DNA from: Stieleria tagensis
GTDB lineage: Bacteria; Planctomycetota; Planctomycetia; Pirellulales; Pirellulaceae
DNA: 43,473 nt
Assembly (NCBI RefSeq): GCF_024129865.1
Contig: NZ_JAMYFE010000057.1
Location: 1-43,473 of the forward strand
Reading direction: 5' to 3'
Shown: one piece after another, positions 1 to 8,787 of the stretch
Layout: each line of letters begins with the position of its first letter
Numbering within the stretch: the first letter of the stretch is position 1
Notes under the pieces: model-generated
The model's database searches: none
What the model saw: only the letters and a program-made list of their open reading frames with translations
Told to the model about the DNA's origin: nothing
Translations under genes and position numbers: made by a program

Positions 1-19
1 TCGACCATGACAGTGCTTT

Positions 20-1252
20 TTAGATCGGGCTCGTCCGCTTGCGACGTCGACGTGGTATCGAAGCCGTCACTAGGATGACCGCCAGTCCGGCAAACGTTGC
101 CGGCTCGGGGACTGCTGTTGCATTAATTCGTAGGCGTCCGAATGCTTTTGGGGTGCCAAAAGGTGTCGTGTCGTTCGCTGAAATGTAGGCGTTCTGCGAA
201 AACGAAATGTCCAAGCGTTCCACCCCACCCAAACCATCATAGGCGATGTCGTTCACCGTAAATTCCGCCATCAATTCATTCAGACCACGTCCCTTCGCCG
301 AAAAATCAAAACCGGCGAATCCAGGGGGTTGGAAAGGTGAACGGCGGGCTTGAAATGAATCGCCGATCTGAAGCAGTGAACCGTCGTCTGATTCGACAGT
401 GACGGCGTAGAAGTTGCCTGGCATCCCGGTCTCATCGATCAGTACATCAATGGAATTGTCGCCGCGAAGAAAGACGCGAAAGCGAGCGATGTCGTCTCCT
501 ACGACAACCGATTCTCCTTGAGTCACCGTCTCATTTGCGTGTCCCCGATAGACCAAGCCGGTCGATCCTGAAAAGAGCGGGAGAGCATCAAAGGGATCTT
601 CGTAGTATTCCGTGACCTCAATGATGGGTGGCGCTGAGCTGAGGATTTGTGAGGTTCCTTGAGGAAAGGTTGACTGCACGGTAGCGCCAATGTGGCTCGC
701 ACCACGATTGATTGTCTCACGAAGCTCGGCACCAACCGAGAGGCTGACGTCGACTCCTGTTCCTGAGGCGGAATTGTAGCTGAATTCAGGATAGGTCCGT
801 TGTGGATCTCGGACCGCCGGATTGGAAATGTCGGCAGCACCAATGACACCATCGGCTTCATAAAAATTCACTGCGACATTGCGACTGCCCGCAGGGTCTT
901 GAGCTTTGCGATCCACGCGAACCCGATACTCGGCTGCAAAAATCCCATCTGCATTGAGTCCCTGTAGCGAATGCTCCGAGAGTGCCGCACCCACTCGGTT
1001 CTCACTATCCCCGGCGAACGTCGCTCGATAAAACACGTCGGCGTCTTCAGTGAAAATGGGCATCAAGGGCGATTGATCCAAGTCCAATTCGATCCCTTTG
1101 AAGTCTGACGTGTCGAGCTCGACAGCGGTTTGAGCCAAGGCACTGCCCTGCGACAGGCTCAACAGGAAACCGCAGATAAGGGGCGCGACACAGCCCTGCC
1201 ATATTCGGAATCGCGACTCAGCCCCACCGTCAAACAACAACATTTTCATCAT
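20..1252 (-). CDS. PEP-CTERM sorting-domain protein
   Basis: Exported protein of about 410 residues. The N-terminus has a charged stretch followed by a hydrophobic signal core ending near SALAQ (residues ~18-41). The C-terminus has the PEP-CTERM signature: VPEPA, a short hydrophobic helix, then the basic tail RRRRKR. In known systems this tail directs processing by an exosortase during delivery to the cell surface or exopolysaccharide matrix; no exosortase gene is in this window. The middle is acidic and beta-rich with no enzyme motif I recognise. Three ATGs lie close together (1252, 1249, 1243); GGAG just upstream suits the first or second. It is the last gene of a minus-strand group. Its function beyond cell-surface location is unknown. 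Confidence 0.88.
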   Translation of the reverse strand: MMKMLLFDGGAESRFRIWQGCVAPLICGFLLSLSQGSALAQTAVELDTSDFKGIELDLDQSPLMPIFTEDADVFYRATFAGDSENRVGAALSEHSLQGLNADGIFAAEYRVRVDRKAQDPAGSRNVAVNFYEADGVIGAADISNPAVRDPQRTYPEFSYNSASGTGVDVSLSVGAELRETINRGASHIGATVQSTFPQGTSQILSSAPPIIEVTEYYEDPFDALPLFSGSTGLVYRGHANETVTQGESVVVGDDIARFRVFLRGDNSIDVLIDETGMPGNFYAVTVESDDGSLLQIGDSFQARRSPFQPPGFAGFDFSAKGRGLNELMAEFTVNDIAYDGLGGVERLDISFSQNAYISANDTTPFGTPKAFGRLRINATAVPEPATFAGLAVILVTASIPRRRRKRTSPI

Positions 1253-1305
1253 CTTGCTCCACCGCTATTGACGCCAGAATGAAAAGACCAGTCGCAAAGA
1301 ATCGA

Positions 1306-1328
1306 TGTACATGATAGCCACCTGTACA
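1306..1328. promoter_or_regulatory. TGTACA inverted-repeat pair upstream of the PEP-CTERM gene
   Basis: Two copies of TGTACA (1306-1311 and 1323-1328) are separated by 11 bases, 54-76 bases upstream of the PEP-CTERM start, in the only gap before that gene. The placement suits an operator or promoter element. The half-sites are short and self-complementary, so chance is possible and no regulator is known. Confidence 0.2.
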
Positions 1329-1420
1329 CTCGCCCGGGGAAAGGTCAGAGGTTTTTTGGAAACTTGTTTTGCCTGGCTTCTCGACTGCGTCAGATAGCAC
1401 AAGGCCAGGAAATCGGTCGT

Positions 1421-1714
1421 TCAGTCCCCATTGATCAACGAGAAACAGGCCGTCTGCCTTTCGCCAGATGAACTCTTGTCTCGTTCGTGATTGAACTGGT
1501 GTGAGATGAGAATAAATCTCTGCACACCTGCGTCACCCATCGCCAGCAAAGAGGTTGCGATTGCGATCGCGACCAGCCCAATTGCAAAAACGAAAAGCAA
1601 GCCTTCAGGAAGATTGGAGAAATTCGAAGGAAGCGAAACCGTCGCGGTGATCGCACCGAAGGCGACGGCGAATCCGAGGACAAGTGTGAGGACAGTTCGA
1701 AGCGAAAAAACCAT
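1421..1714 (-). CDS. Small hypothetical membrane protein
   Basis: A 97-residue protein with two predicted membrane helices (about residues 5-27 and 38-60) and a polar C-terminal tail of ~35 residues. No family recognised. It starts with ATG 14 bases downstream of the stop of the GH43/32-like gene on the same strand, so the two are probably co-transcribed. Codon use resembles the neighbours, and shorter overlapping frames on either strand are less convincing. Function cannot be assigned; it could be a small accessory membrane protein. Confidence 0.6.
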   Translation of the reverse strand: MVFSLRTVLTLVLGFAVAFGAITATVSLPSNFSNLPEGLLFVFAIGLVAIAIATSLLAMGDAGVQRFILISHQFNHERDKSSSGERQTACFSLINGD

Positions 1715-1728
1715 GCTGCGGTAACTTC

Positions 1729-2787
1729 CTATTCTCTTCTTAGTTCAATAAAACCCCTTTCCCCTTTTTGTGGATCCCATACGAGTCGTGTCAGATAGAT
1801 GCCACGCGGGTCGCGGCCTCGCCATTGATAGGCGACCAAGTAATCATTGCCTTGGTGTGTGACAATTTCAGGTGCCAATCGTTTGAGAGGATCTTTCGGT
1901 GCGAGTTGCGCGATTGGGGGACCCGACCATTTCAATGGATCGCTGGAGCGAAAGACGTTGAGTTGCTCGAAGCGATAGTAGAAGCCACCGCGTTTGATCA
2001 CGAGCGGACTTTCCGCGTACACAAACGTATAACCCTCGGCGGGCGGAGTGATGGGTGGAATCTCGACTGCCACATCGCTCCATGGTCCCTGCAGATTTTC
2101 TGCGGTGCGCGCGCGTATCGTGTGATCGCGGGTGGCGGGATTGATTCCTTTTTCCGGTGAGGTGTAGTAAGCGATCCACTTTCCGGAACGCTTGCGATCA
2201 TCCAGGATGCAAACGTCGCGGCCCATCGGGAAAATCGCTTCCTTGCCCACGGGATCAAACTTGGTCCCGTCCTCGCTGGTCAACAGATGCCCACCGCGAC
2301 TGTTGTAAAACAGGAAGTGCCGACCGGCATCGGAGACGTGGAAGGGTGCCTGCACCGTGCCTTCGGCATGATCCCAGTCAGGTCTCGATGACAAAAAAAT
2401 TCCTTCCGGCTTCCAGTCTTCTTGCAGCAGTTCAGCGCTGGACCAACGATACAGCAACCGTGTGCCGCCTGGATGAGTGGTGTGCCGAATGCACGCAATC
2501 AATTGCCACCGTCCGTCGTCAGCCCGAAACACGGTGAAATCAACGGGCTCGGCACTGTCTGACGCCCACCTCTCAAGCGACGGTCGCCCAACCAGTTTCA
2601 CCCATGACCCGTCAAGGCGAGGCATCAACGCAGTGACTGCGCCCGCCTGGGGCGAAATTTCTGTTCGTCCACTTTCTTGTTCTTGAGAAAAAACGTGAAG
2701 AGGAACCAGGCATGTCGTGATCGCAAAACAGACGATCCATCTTACGAGGAAGCAACCACCGGGGCTTAGAAACGAGGCGTTGGTCAT
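1729..2787 (-). CDS. Exported GH43/GH32-like five-bladed beta-propeller glycosidase
   Basis: About 352 residues from the chosen ATG at 2787. This start gives a clean signal peptide (hydrophobic segment after CFLVRWIV, cleavage near VFSQE). An upstream in-frame start at 2919 would add 44 residues without signal character and overlap the next gene. The body has repeating propeller elements typical of the GH43/GH32/GH117 fold: DFTVFRADDGRW, a RPDWDHAEGTVQAP segment, FVYAESPLVIKRGGFYY and LAPEIV. The acidic residues D (in DFTVF), D/E (DHAEG) and E (YAESP) are plausible catalytic or shaping residues, but I cannot align them here. Likely role: periplasmic or outer-surface hydrolysis of a plant or algal glycan. 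The exact family and substrate are unknown. Confidence 0.7.
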   Translation of the reverse strand: MTNASFLSPGGCFLVRWIVCFAITTCLVPLHVFSQEQESGRTEISPQAGAVTALMPRLDGSWVKLVGRPSLERWASDSAEPVDFTVFRADDGRWQLIACIRHTTHPGGTRLLYRWSSAELLQEDWKPEGIFLSSRPDWDHAEGTVQAPFHVSDAGRHFLFYNSRGGHLLTSEDGTKFDPVGKEAIFPMGRDVCILDDRKRSGKWIAYYTSPEKGINPATRDHTIRARTAENLQGPWSDVAVEIPPITPPAEGYTFVYAESPLVIKRGGFYYRFEQLNVFRSSDPLKWSGPPIAQLAPKDPLKRLAPEIVTHQGNDYLVAYQWRGRDPRGIYLTRLVWDPQKGERGFIELRRE

Positions 2788-2911
2788 TTCGGTCTCTCCA
2801 GTGTCGGTAAAATCGAGATCTGTGCCTCCTCTGGCAGCTGCCATCATACAACGCACGAAGCACGACTTCACCAAAACAATTCGCAACAACGCAGCCCCAA
2901 TGGAACCATGG

Positions 2912-3595
2912 TCAGTCACCCGTCGGATTCATGCACCGTCGCAGAATCTGGATGCTGGTTTCATGTTCTGTTCCAAGCAGAACAATGGCAACCAAATCGC
3001 CGCTTGATTCAGCGTGAAGTATCGTGATCTGTTTCTGAACAGAGGTGAATTTGTAAGTTAGATGCGTCGACAGAATGGCGGCTAGGTCTCGCGAAATGCC
3101 TTCGCGACTGTGCTGTTCTGCTTTCGCAAGTTGATTGAACGTTACGAGCGCTTCGGGGATTTCTGAACCGCCAAGCCGATCTGAATACCATTGCACGATG
3201 TCTGCAAAACTAGCGACGTCGGCTTGGATGACTCTACTTGTGCCTGTCGAGACTTTCCTTCCCTGGGACTGCACGTAGGTGACGCTCATCGCCAGCGACT
3301 TTGGATCGACTTTTGTGGGAGAATTTGAAATGGAAACCGGATACATCCAAGATTCGCATTCTTCACCTGGTGCCGCCGTGCCAAGAGCTGATTCATCTTT
3401 GGCCCTTAGATTATCCGATCGAGCCCCTATGTGATCGTGAAATGCCAACCGCGCCGCGTGGACTGGGAAAGCACCTGGGACGGTGAATCGCACAGTCTGC
3501 GGCAATGTCATTTCTAGGTCGGGAACAGTCGGCGCTTCACCCATAGCGAGGTGATGCAACGCAGCGAGACCGATGAGAACGAAACAGATTCGCAT
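2912..3595 (-). CDS. Small exported hypothetical protein
   Basis: About 227 residues from ATG 3595, chosen because it opens directly into a signal peptide (MRICFVLIGLAALHHLAMG). An upstream in-frame start at 3637 adds 14 polar residues. The mature part has a mixed alpha/beta look, with no cysteine pair or enzyme motif recognised. It lies 124 bases upstream of the GH-like gene on the same strand and is divergent from the sulfatase gene. Function unknown; probably periplasmic. Confidence 0.6.
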   Translation of the reverse strand: MRICFVLIGLAALHHLAMGEAPTVPDLEMTLPQTVRFTVPGAFPVHAARLAFHDHIGARSDNLRAKDESALGTAAPGEECESWMYPVSISNSPTKVDPKSLAMSVTYVQSQGRKVSTGTSRVIQADVASFADIVQWYSDRLGGSEIPEALVTFNQLAKAEQHSREGISRDLAAILSTHLTYKFTSVQKQITILHAESSGDLVAIVLLGTEHETSIQILRRCMNPTGD

Positions 3596-3929
3596 AGGGG
3601 AGGCTCCGCTTTGAATGTGGGAATCTGAGAGTAGCAAATCGGACTCTACACGTCATTGGCAATGCGGCCTAACGGATGTTCTGGCGAATTCGCTTTGACG
3701 CACTGGGGTTGGAGGGGGGGAGGATTCTCCGTTGAACTGGCGCATGCGGGGCTTGATCGGGATTTTGGTTACCGGTGGGATTTGACGTGTGAAGTGCGAA
3801 CGATAAGACTGCCTTGCGCGATGCGCCGACTGTCGTCGGAAACATTGACACGATCACCTGTCAGCCCGAATTCCAACGTTGAGACTGAGCATGAATTCAT
3901 TTGTTGCCCAAACGCCCATTGGTGCTGGA

Positions 3930-5438
3930 ATGATCACGCGTCGTTCGTTCCGCCGACAACTGCGAACCGTAGGTTGCAGTCGATCGGTTTGGGCACTCGC
4001 CGGGTTGTTGATGCAATTGTGGTGCGTTTCTGCAGTGCTTGCGGAGACAGCCACCCCGCCAAACATCGTTTTGATTTTGGCCGATGACATGGGCTATGGC
4101 GACCTCGGATGCATGGGCAGCCAAACACTGAGAACACCTCACTTGGATGCATTGGCGAAGTCGGGGGTGTTGTGTCGCCAGGCCTATGTGACCAGTTCGG
4201 TCTGTTCGCCGTCGCGCGCCGGGTTATTGACCGGTCGTGATCCGCGCCGTTTCGGCTACGAAGGCAATCTGAATGCTGCGGCGGCAAACTATGCGACACG
4301 GCCGGAGCTATTGGGACTTTCGACCAGCGAAAAAACATTGGGCGATCAGCTTCGCAGCGCCGGTTACAGCACGGCGCTGATTGGCAAATGGCATCTCGGA
4401 AGTACCAGTGGCTTTCATCCTAACGAACGCGGTTTTGATCATTTTTGTGGCATGCTCGGTGGCAGTCACAACTATTTCCCAGCCGAAATCAATCACTCGA
4501 TCGAGCGGAACGGCAATCGGGTCGACGCGTTCTCCAGTGACTATCTGACGGACTTTTTTACTGATGAAGGTTTGCGGTTCATCGATCAAAGCCGACAAGT
4601 CGAACCGGATCAGCCTTGGTTTGTGTTTTTTTCCTACAACGCGCCCCACACGCCGATGCAAGCGACCGAAGATGACCTGGCGCAGTTCACGGAGATTGAA
4701 AGTCCCAAGCGGCGAACCTATGCCGCGATGATGTTGGCGCTCGATCGCGGCGTCGGTCGAATTCGCCAGCACCTGGAGTCGACCGGCCAGTGGGAGGACA
4801 CGCTGTTGGTATTCTTTTCGGACAATGGAGGTGCGACTAGCAACGCCAGTTGGAACGGTCCGCTGAGCGGGGCCAAAGGCTGTTTGCGCGAAGGCGGCGT
4901 GCGAGTGCCGATGATCTGGAGTTGGCCTGCAAAGATCCCTGCCGGGACGACTTGCGACGCGGTGATCAGTTCGCTGGATTTATTGCCAACCTTCATGGCT
5001 GCGGCCGACGCAGAATTGTTACCGCTCTCTGATCCACGGCCACACGAGCATGCCGCCAACCGCCGGCGAATGATTGAGCTAGCCGGCGCGCATGACGGCA
5101 TGAATGTGATGCCCCAGTTATGTGACGCCGCGATCAATCCGCCACGAACATTGTTCTGGCGTTTGCAAGGACAGGCCGCGGTTCTAAATGGTAGCGAGAA
5201 ACTGATTCGCCCCTCGCATCGCCCCGCACAACTGTTTCGGCCAGCCGGCGATGTTGCGGAATCGGATGATTTGGCCGCCCAAGAAACCGAACGACTTCAA
5301 GAGTTGTTTGCCCTGCTAGGCCGTTGGGAATCAGCTTTGGCGACGGTGCCATTGTGGGGGTCGTCGCCGTTTTGGTGGGGTGATTCGGCCAAGATCTACG
5401 ACACGTGGCAGCCACGACCGGAACCGGAAACACCCTAA
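3930..5438 (+). CDS. Formylglycine-dependent sulfatase (arylsulfatase / GalNAc-sulfatase-like, family S1)
   Basis: About 502 residues. Residue numbers follow the ATG at 3930, which gives a basic n-region, hydrophobic core and AVLAE cleavage site; ATGs at 3879 and 3891 are alternatives. The alkaline-phosphatase-fold metal site begins at LILADDMGYGDLG (D52, D53). The sulfatase signature CSPSR (C92, P94, R96), followed by AGLLTGR, marks the cysteine that becomes formylglycine. GKWHLG and the later FFSDNGG (second metal aspartate/asparagine) are also present. It removes sulfate esters from a carbohydrate in the periplasm or outside the cell. An FAD oxidoreductase follows 88 bases downstream, suggesting joint transcription. 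No formylglycine-generating enzyme is in the window. The substrate cannot be read from sequence. Confidence 0.95.
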   Translation: MITRRSFRRQLRTVGCSRSVWALAGLLMQLWCVSAVLAETATPPNIVLILADDMGYGDLGCMGSQTLRTPHLDALAKSGVLCRQAYVTSSVCSPSRAGLLTGRDPRRFGYEGNLNAAAANYATRPELLGLSTSEKTLGDQLRSAGYSTALIGKWHLGSTSGFHPNERGFDHFCGMLGGSHNYFPAEINHSIERNGNRVDAFSSDYLTDFFTDEGLRFIDQSRQVEPDQPWFVFFSYNAPHTPMQATEDDLAQFTEIESPKRRTYAAMMLALDRGVGRIRQHLESTGQWEDTLLVFFSDNGGATSNASWNGPLSGAKGCLREGGVRVPMIWSWPAKIPAGTTCDAVISSLDLLPTFMAAADAELLPLSDPRPHEHAANRRRMIELAGAHDGMNVMPQLCDAAINPPRTLFWRLQGQAAVLNGSEKLIRPSHRPAQLFRPAGDVAESDDLAAQETERLQELFALLGRWESALATVPLWGSSPFWWGDSAKIYDTWQPRPEPETP

Positions 5439-5526
5439 CGCCAAGCCGAGCCCCCGTGGTGCCGGCGTGTTGCATAGAATACCCAGCCTTCCGTCACGAA
5501 TCCCACCTTTGACGAGTCATTTTTGG

Positions 5527-7656
5527 ATGCGCTACACAGCACTGCTCTCTCTGTTCTTAGGCCGCCCACGGTCGCTGGCCCCGTTGTTGCTAGGTCTGAC
5601 GATCGCCGCGGCGAGCTCTCCCATCGCCGCCGCTGAACCGGTGGATTTAGTCATCTATGGCGGCACCTCCTCGGGCGTCGCCGCCGCCGTGCAAGCCAAG
5701 CGAATGGGGCTGTCGGTTGTTTTGATCGAACCCACGCAGCGTCTCGGGGGGCTGACGACCGGTGGTTTGGGGCAGACAGACATTGGTAACAAATCTGCGA
5801 TCGGTGGTATATCGCGAGAGTTTTATCGGGACATCGCAAAGCACTACGAAAACCCCGAGGCCTGGAAGTGGCAGAAACGCGAGCAGTATCGTGGCACCGG
5901 GCAGTCCAAGACCGCTGCCGGGGAACAGACGATGTGGACGTTTGAACCGAGCGTCGCGCTGGCTGTCTACCAGCAATGGATTCAAGATGCCGGGATCGAC
6001 GTGATCTATGGTCAACGATTGGATCGCTCAGCCGTGATGATGACACGCAGCAGGCCGGCGCGGATCATGGCGATTCGGATGCAGTCGGGCGAGACCTACC
6101 GGGGCAAGATGTTCATCGATGCAACCTACGAAGGCGATTTGCTGGCCGCCGCGGGCGTCAGTTACACCGTCGGTCGCGAAGCCAATTCGCAGTACGGTGA
6201 AACCCTGAACGGGGTGCAAACGAAAATGGCACGTCATCACCAACTCAGTCGCGGTGTGGATCCATACGTCGTTGCCGGCGATCCCAGTAGCGGTCTATTG
6301 CCTCACCTGGATCCGACCGGACCTGGGGAAGAAGGCGGCGCCGATAAACGTGTTCAAGCTTACTGCTTTCGTATGTGTCTGACGGATCATCCGGAGAATC
6401 AGATTCCGTTTCACAAGCCCGAGGGGTATCGCGCGGAGTGGTATGAACTGATGCTTCGCAATTTCGAAGCCGGTGAGAGCAGTGCACCTTGGATCAATTC
6501 GGCCATGCCCAATCGCAAGACCGACACCAACAACCGCACCGGTTTCTCCACCGACTTCATCGGCCAAAATTACGACTATCCCGAAGCCAGCTACGAACAA
6601 CGTGAACAGATCGTTGCCCAGCATTTGCTCTATCAACAGGGTTTGATGTGGACCTTGGCCAATCATCCTCGTGTCCCCGCCAATGTTCGTCGCGAGGTTT
6701 CACGGTGGGGAATGACCAAGGACGAATTCACCGAAGGCGATGGCTGGCAAGGTCAGCTCTACATTCGAGAAGCGCGGCGGATGGTCAGTGACTATGTGAT
6801 GACGCAGAAAAATTGCCAGGGATTGGAGATCGATGATCCGATCGGTTTAGCGGCTTACACGATGGATTCGCACAACCAACAGCGCTATGTTGACGCCGAC
6901 GGTCATGCCCGCAACGAAGGCGACGTGCAGGTGGGCGGTTTCTCGCCCTACGGAATCAGCTATCGATCGATCGTTCCGAAACGCAGCGAAGTGTCCAATC
7001 TATTGGTGCCGGTTTGTTTGTCGGCATCTCACATCGCATTTGGTTCGATCCGAATGGAGCCGGTGTTCATGGTGCTGGGCCAATCGGCTACCACCGCGGC
7101 GGCGATCGCGATCGAGACCGAGTCGAGTGTTCAGGACGTTGACTATGAACAACTGGCTGAGCGTTTGTCGGCTGACGGCCAGGTGCTGGCGTACCAAGGC
7201 CCCAAGAAAACGCCGGGGATCAAGGTCACGGAGTTATCGGGGATCGTCGTCGACAACGGCCAGGCGGTGACCCAAGGCGGTTGGGTCAGTAGTTCGTCCT
7301 CCCAGCCTCGGGTGGGCGAAGACTATTTGCACGACAACGACTCCGGCAAGGGCGAGTGCATTGCAAGCTACACCGCAACGCTGCCAGCCGCCGGGAACTA
7401 CCGCGTGAACCTGCTTTGGCCGCCGTTTTCCAATCGCTCCAGCAACACCCAAGTCACTGTGGTTTCGCAGGGGGGGGAGCGTCATGTCATTCGGGTCGAC
7501 CAGCGTGATAGCAAGTCAAAAGGACGCGTCTTGATTGGTGAGTTTCAGTTTGGTACCAAAGCAACCGTCGAAATCAGCAATGCGGATTCTGATGGTCACG
7601 TGATCGCCGACGCCGTGCAGTTTGTGGCCATACCCAATGCTGTTCCGGCCCAGTAA
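5527..7656 (+). CDS. Exported FAD-dependent oxidoreductase with C-terminal golvesin-like domain
   Basis: About 709 residues from ATG 5527, which opens into a signal peptide (SLFLGRP...ASSPIAAAE). An upstream in-frame start at 5380 would overlap the sulfatase gene and is rejected. The N-terminal FAD dinucleotide motif is DLVIYGGTSSGVAAA (about residues 40-54), followed by an acidic strand end (VVLIEP) and GGLTTGG, as in the FAD_oxidored family. From about residue 570 there is a beta-rich module (GWVSSSS to HVIADAVQF) resembling the golvesin/xanthan-lyase C-terminal domain found in extracellular carbohydrate-active proteins. Likely role: periplasmic oxidation of a sugar or sugar derivative next to the sulfatase. 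The electron acceptor and substrate are unknown. Confidence 0.88.
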   Translation: MRYTALLSLFLGRPRSLAPLLLGLTIAAASSPIAAAEPVDLVIYGGTSSGVAAAVQAKRMGLSVVLIEPTQRLGGLTTGGLGQTDIGNKSAIGGISREFYRDIAKHYENPEAWKWQKREQYRGTGQSKTAAGEQTMWTFEPSVALAVYQQWIQDAGIDVIYGQRLDRSAVMMTRSRPARIMAIRMQSGETYRGKMFIDATYEGDLLAAAGVSYTVGREANSQYGETLNGVQTKMARHHQLSRGVDPYVVAGDPSSGLLPHLDPTGPGEEGGADKRVQAYCFRMCLTDHPENQIPFHKPEGYRAEWYELMLRNFEAGESSAPWINSAMPNRKTDTNNRTGFSTDFIGQNYDYPEASYEQREQIVAQHLLYQQGLMWTLANHPRVPANVRREVSRWGMTKDEFTEGDGWQGQLYIREARRMVSDYVMTQKNCQGLEIDDPIGLAAYTMDSHNQQRYVDADGHARNEGDVQVGGFSPYGISYRSIVPKRSEVSNLLVPVCLSASHIAFGSIRMEPVFMVLGQSATTAAAIAIETESSVQDVDYEQLAERLSADGQVLAYQGPKKTPGIKVTELSGIVVDNGQAVTQGGWVSSSSSQPRVGEDYLHDNDSGKGECIASYTATLPAAGNYRVNLLWPPFSNRSSNTQVTVVSQGGERHVIRVDQRDSKSKGRVLIGEFQFGTKATVEISNADSDGHVIADAVQFVAIPNAVPAQ

Positions 7657-7710
7657 AGTGAATTGAGTGCTTGACGAATTCCGCCGTCGACGTGGTGACC
7701 ACCCGTCGAC

Positions 7711-8787
7711 GTGGATTGCCAATTCATTCGCATCGGAAACAACACGATCGATACTTTTTTGAACCTCTTGCGCGCCTTGGTGCGTGAGCCATCCGTTGTC
7801 GGCGTCGAAGATGCTTTCTTTCGTGTGTTAAGACGCGAACTGGAAGAATACCCCGTCAAAGTGACTCGCTATCACGGGTTGCTAGTCGCCCAGGGCAGTG
7901 CCCCGCACAGCATCTATCTGTCGGCGCATGTGGATCGCCACGGGCTACTATGCACCGGCCCGAATGAGTTCCAGTACGCGGCGTTTATCGCGGGGAATCG
8001 TGGCGAGTTGAACGGCGATTCGATTTCCGAGCAGTTCATGGAATTGGTGGCCGGACGATTTCGCGGTCAGCGAGTCCAGGCACACAGTCCTTTTGTGGGA
8101 TCATATTTGGGCGCCGGGCAGATCACCGAATCCTATGTCTGTCCGCGTCGCAAGAACCTGATTTTTGAAATCGAGGGGTTGGAGTTTTTACAGCCGGGAA
8201 CGCCGGTTTCATTTTTCGATCGACTGCAAGAAGCCAACGGTCGAATCGCGGCGCAATTGGACAATGTGATTTCAGTCGCGATGATGGTGGAACTGATTCG
8301 GCTGGGTTTCAAAGGCACGGCCATGTTCACTGCCGGCGAGGAATCGGCGCGCAGTTGGCGGTTTGCGGCCGAGTGGTTTCGTCGACACGATATTCAAACC
8401 GATCGCTTGATCGTGTTGGACACCAGTCCGTTTCCGACGCTGGAGGATCTCGATGCTCAAGATGTGGTGCTGCGTCACCAAGATGCTAATGCGGAATTCG
8501 ATCCAGACCTGACCGAACACGTTCGACAAACCTGTGACGCGTTGAAGATCAGTTACCGGTACAAGGACCGTTATGTTCAGGAACAAAATGAAACACGTGA
8601 AAAGAAGTCATCGCTCGGACGGACGGAATTGGGGCGGCTGATTAACGCGACGCATCATGAAATCACTGGCACCACTTTACAGCTGCCAACCACGTCGTAT
8701 CACACGGCAACCGAGACAGCCAAATTGACCAGTGTCGCAGCGATGCTACGCTTGTTGGCGAATCTTTGTCAGCTGCCCAAGCCTTGA
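7711..8787 (+). CDS. M42/M20-type zinc aminopeptidase-like protein
   Basis: 358 residues, GTG start, no signal peptide, so cytoplasmic. All five positions expected for the di-metal centre of M42/M20/M28 peptidases are visible: H73 and D75 in SAHVDRHG, D184 in QLDNVIS, E210-E211 in TAGEESARS (catalytic base plus ligand), D237 in VLDTSP, and H331 in TSYHTATE. Length matches M42 glutamyl aminopeptidase-like enzymes. Predicted role: removal of N-terminal residues from peptides, or a related amide hydrolysis. The stop lies 54 bases after that of the FAD oxidoreductase plus this gene's own length, i.e. the two genes are separated by 54 bases on the same strand. Its 3' end overlaps the convergent Hpt gene by 19 bases. 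Confidence 0.8.
   Translation: MDCQFIRIGNNTIDTFLNLLRALVREPSVVGVEDAFFRVLRRELEEYPVKVTRYHGLLVAQGSAPHSIYLSAHVDRHGLLCTGPNEFQYAAFIAGNRGELNGDSISEQFMELVAGRFRGQRVQAHSPFVGSYLGAGQITESYVCPRRKNLIFEIEGLEFLQPGTPVSFFDRLQEANGRIAAQLDNVISVAMMVELIRLGFKGTAMFTAGEESARSWRFAAEWFRRHDIQTDRLIVLDTSPFPTLEDLDAQDVVLRHQDANAEFDPDLTEHVRQTCDALKISYRYKDRYVQEQNETREKKSSLGRTELGRLINATHHEITGTTLQLPTTSYHTATETAKLTSVAAMLRLLANLCQLPKP

Noticed and set aside
3656-4087. Plus-strand frame of 143 residues across the sulfatase start
   Set aside because: It overlaps the sulfatase in another frame and shows no domain or signal peptide.
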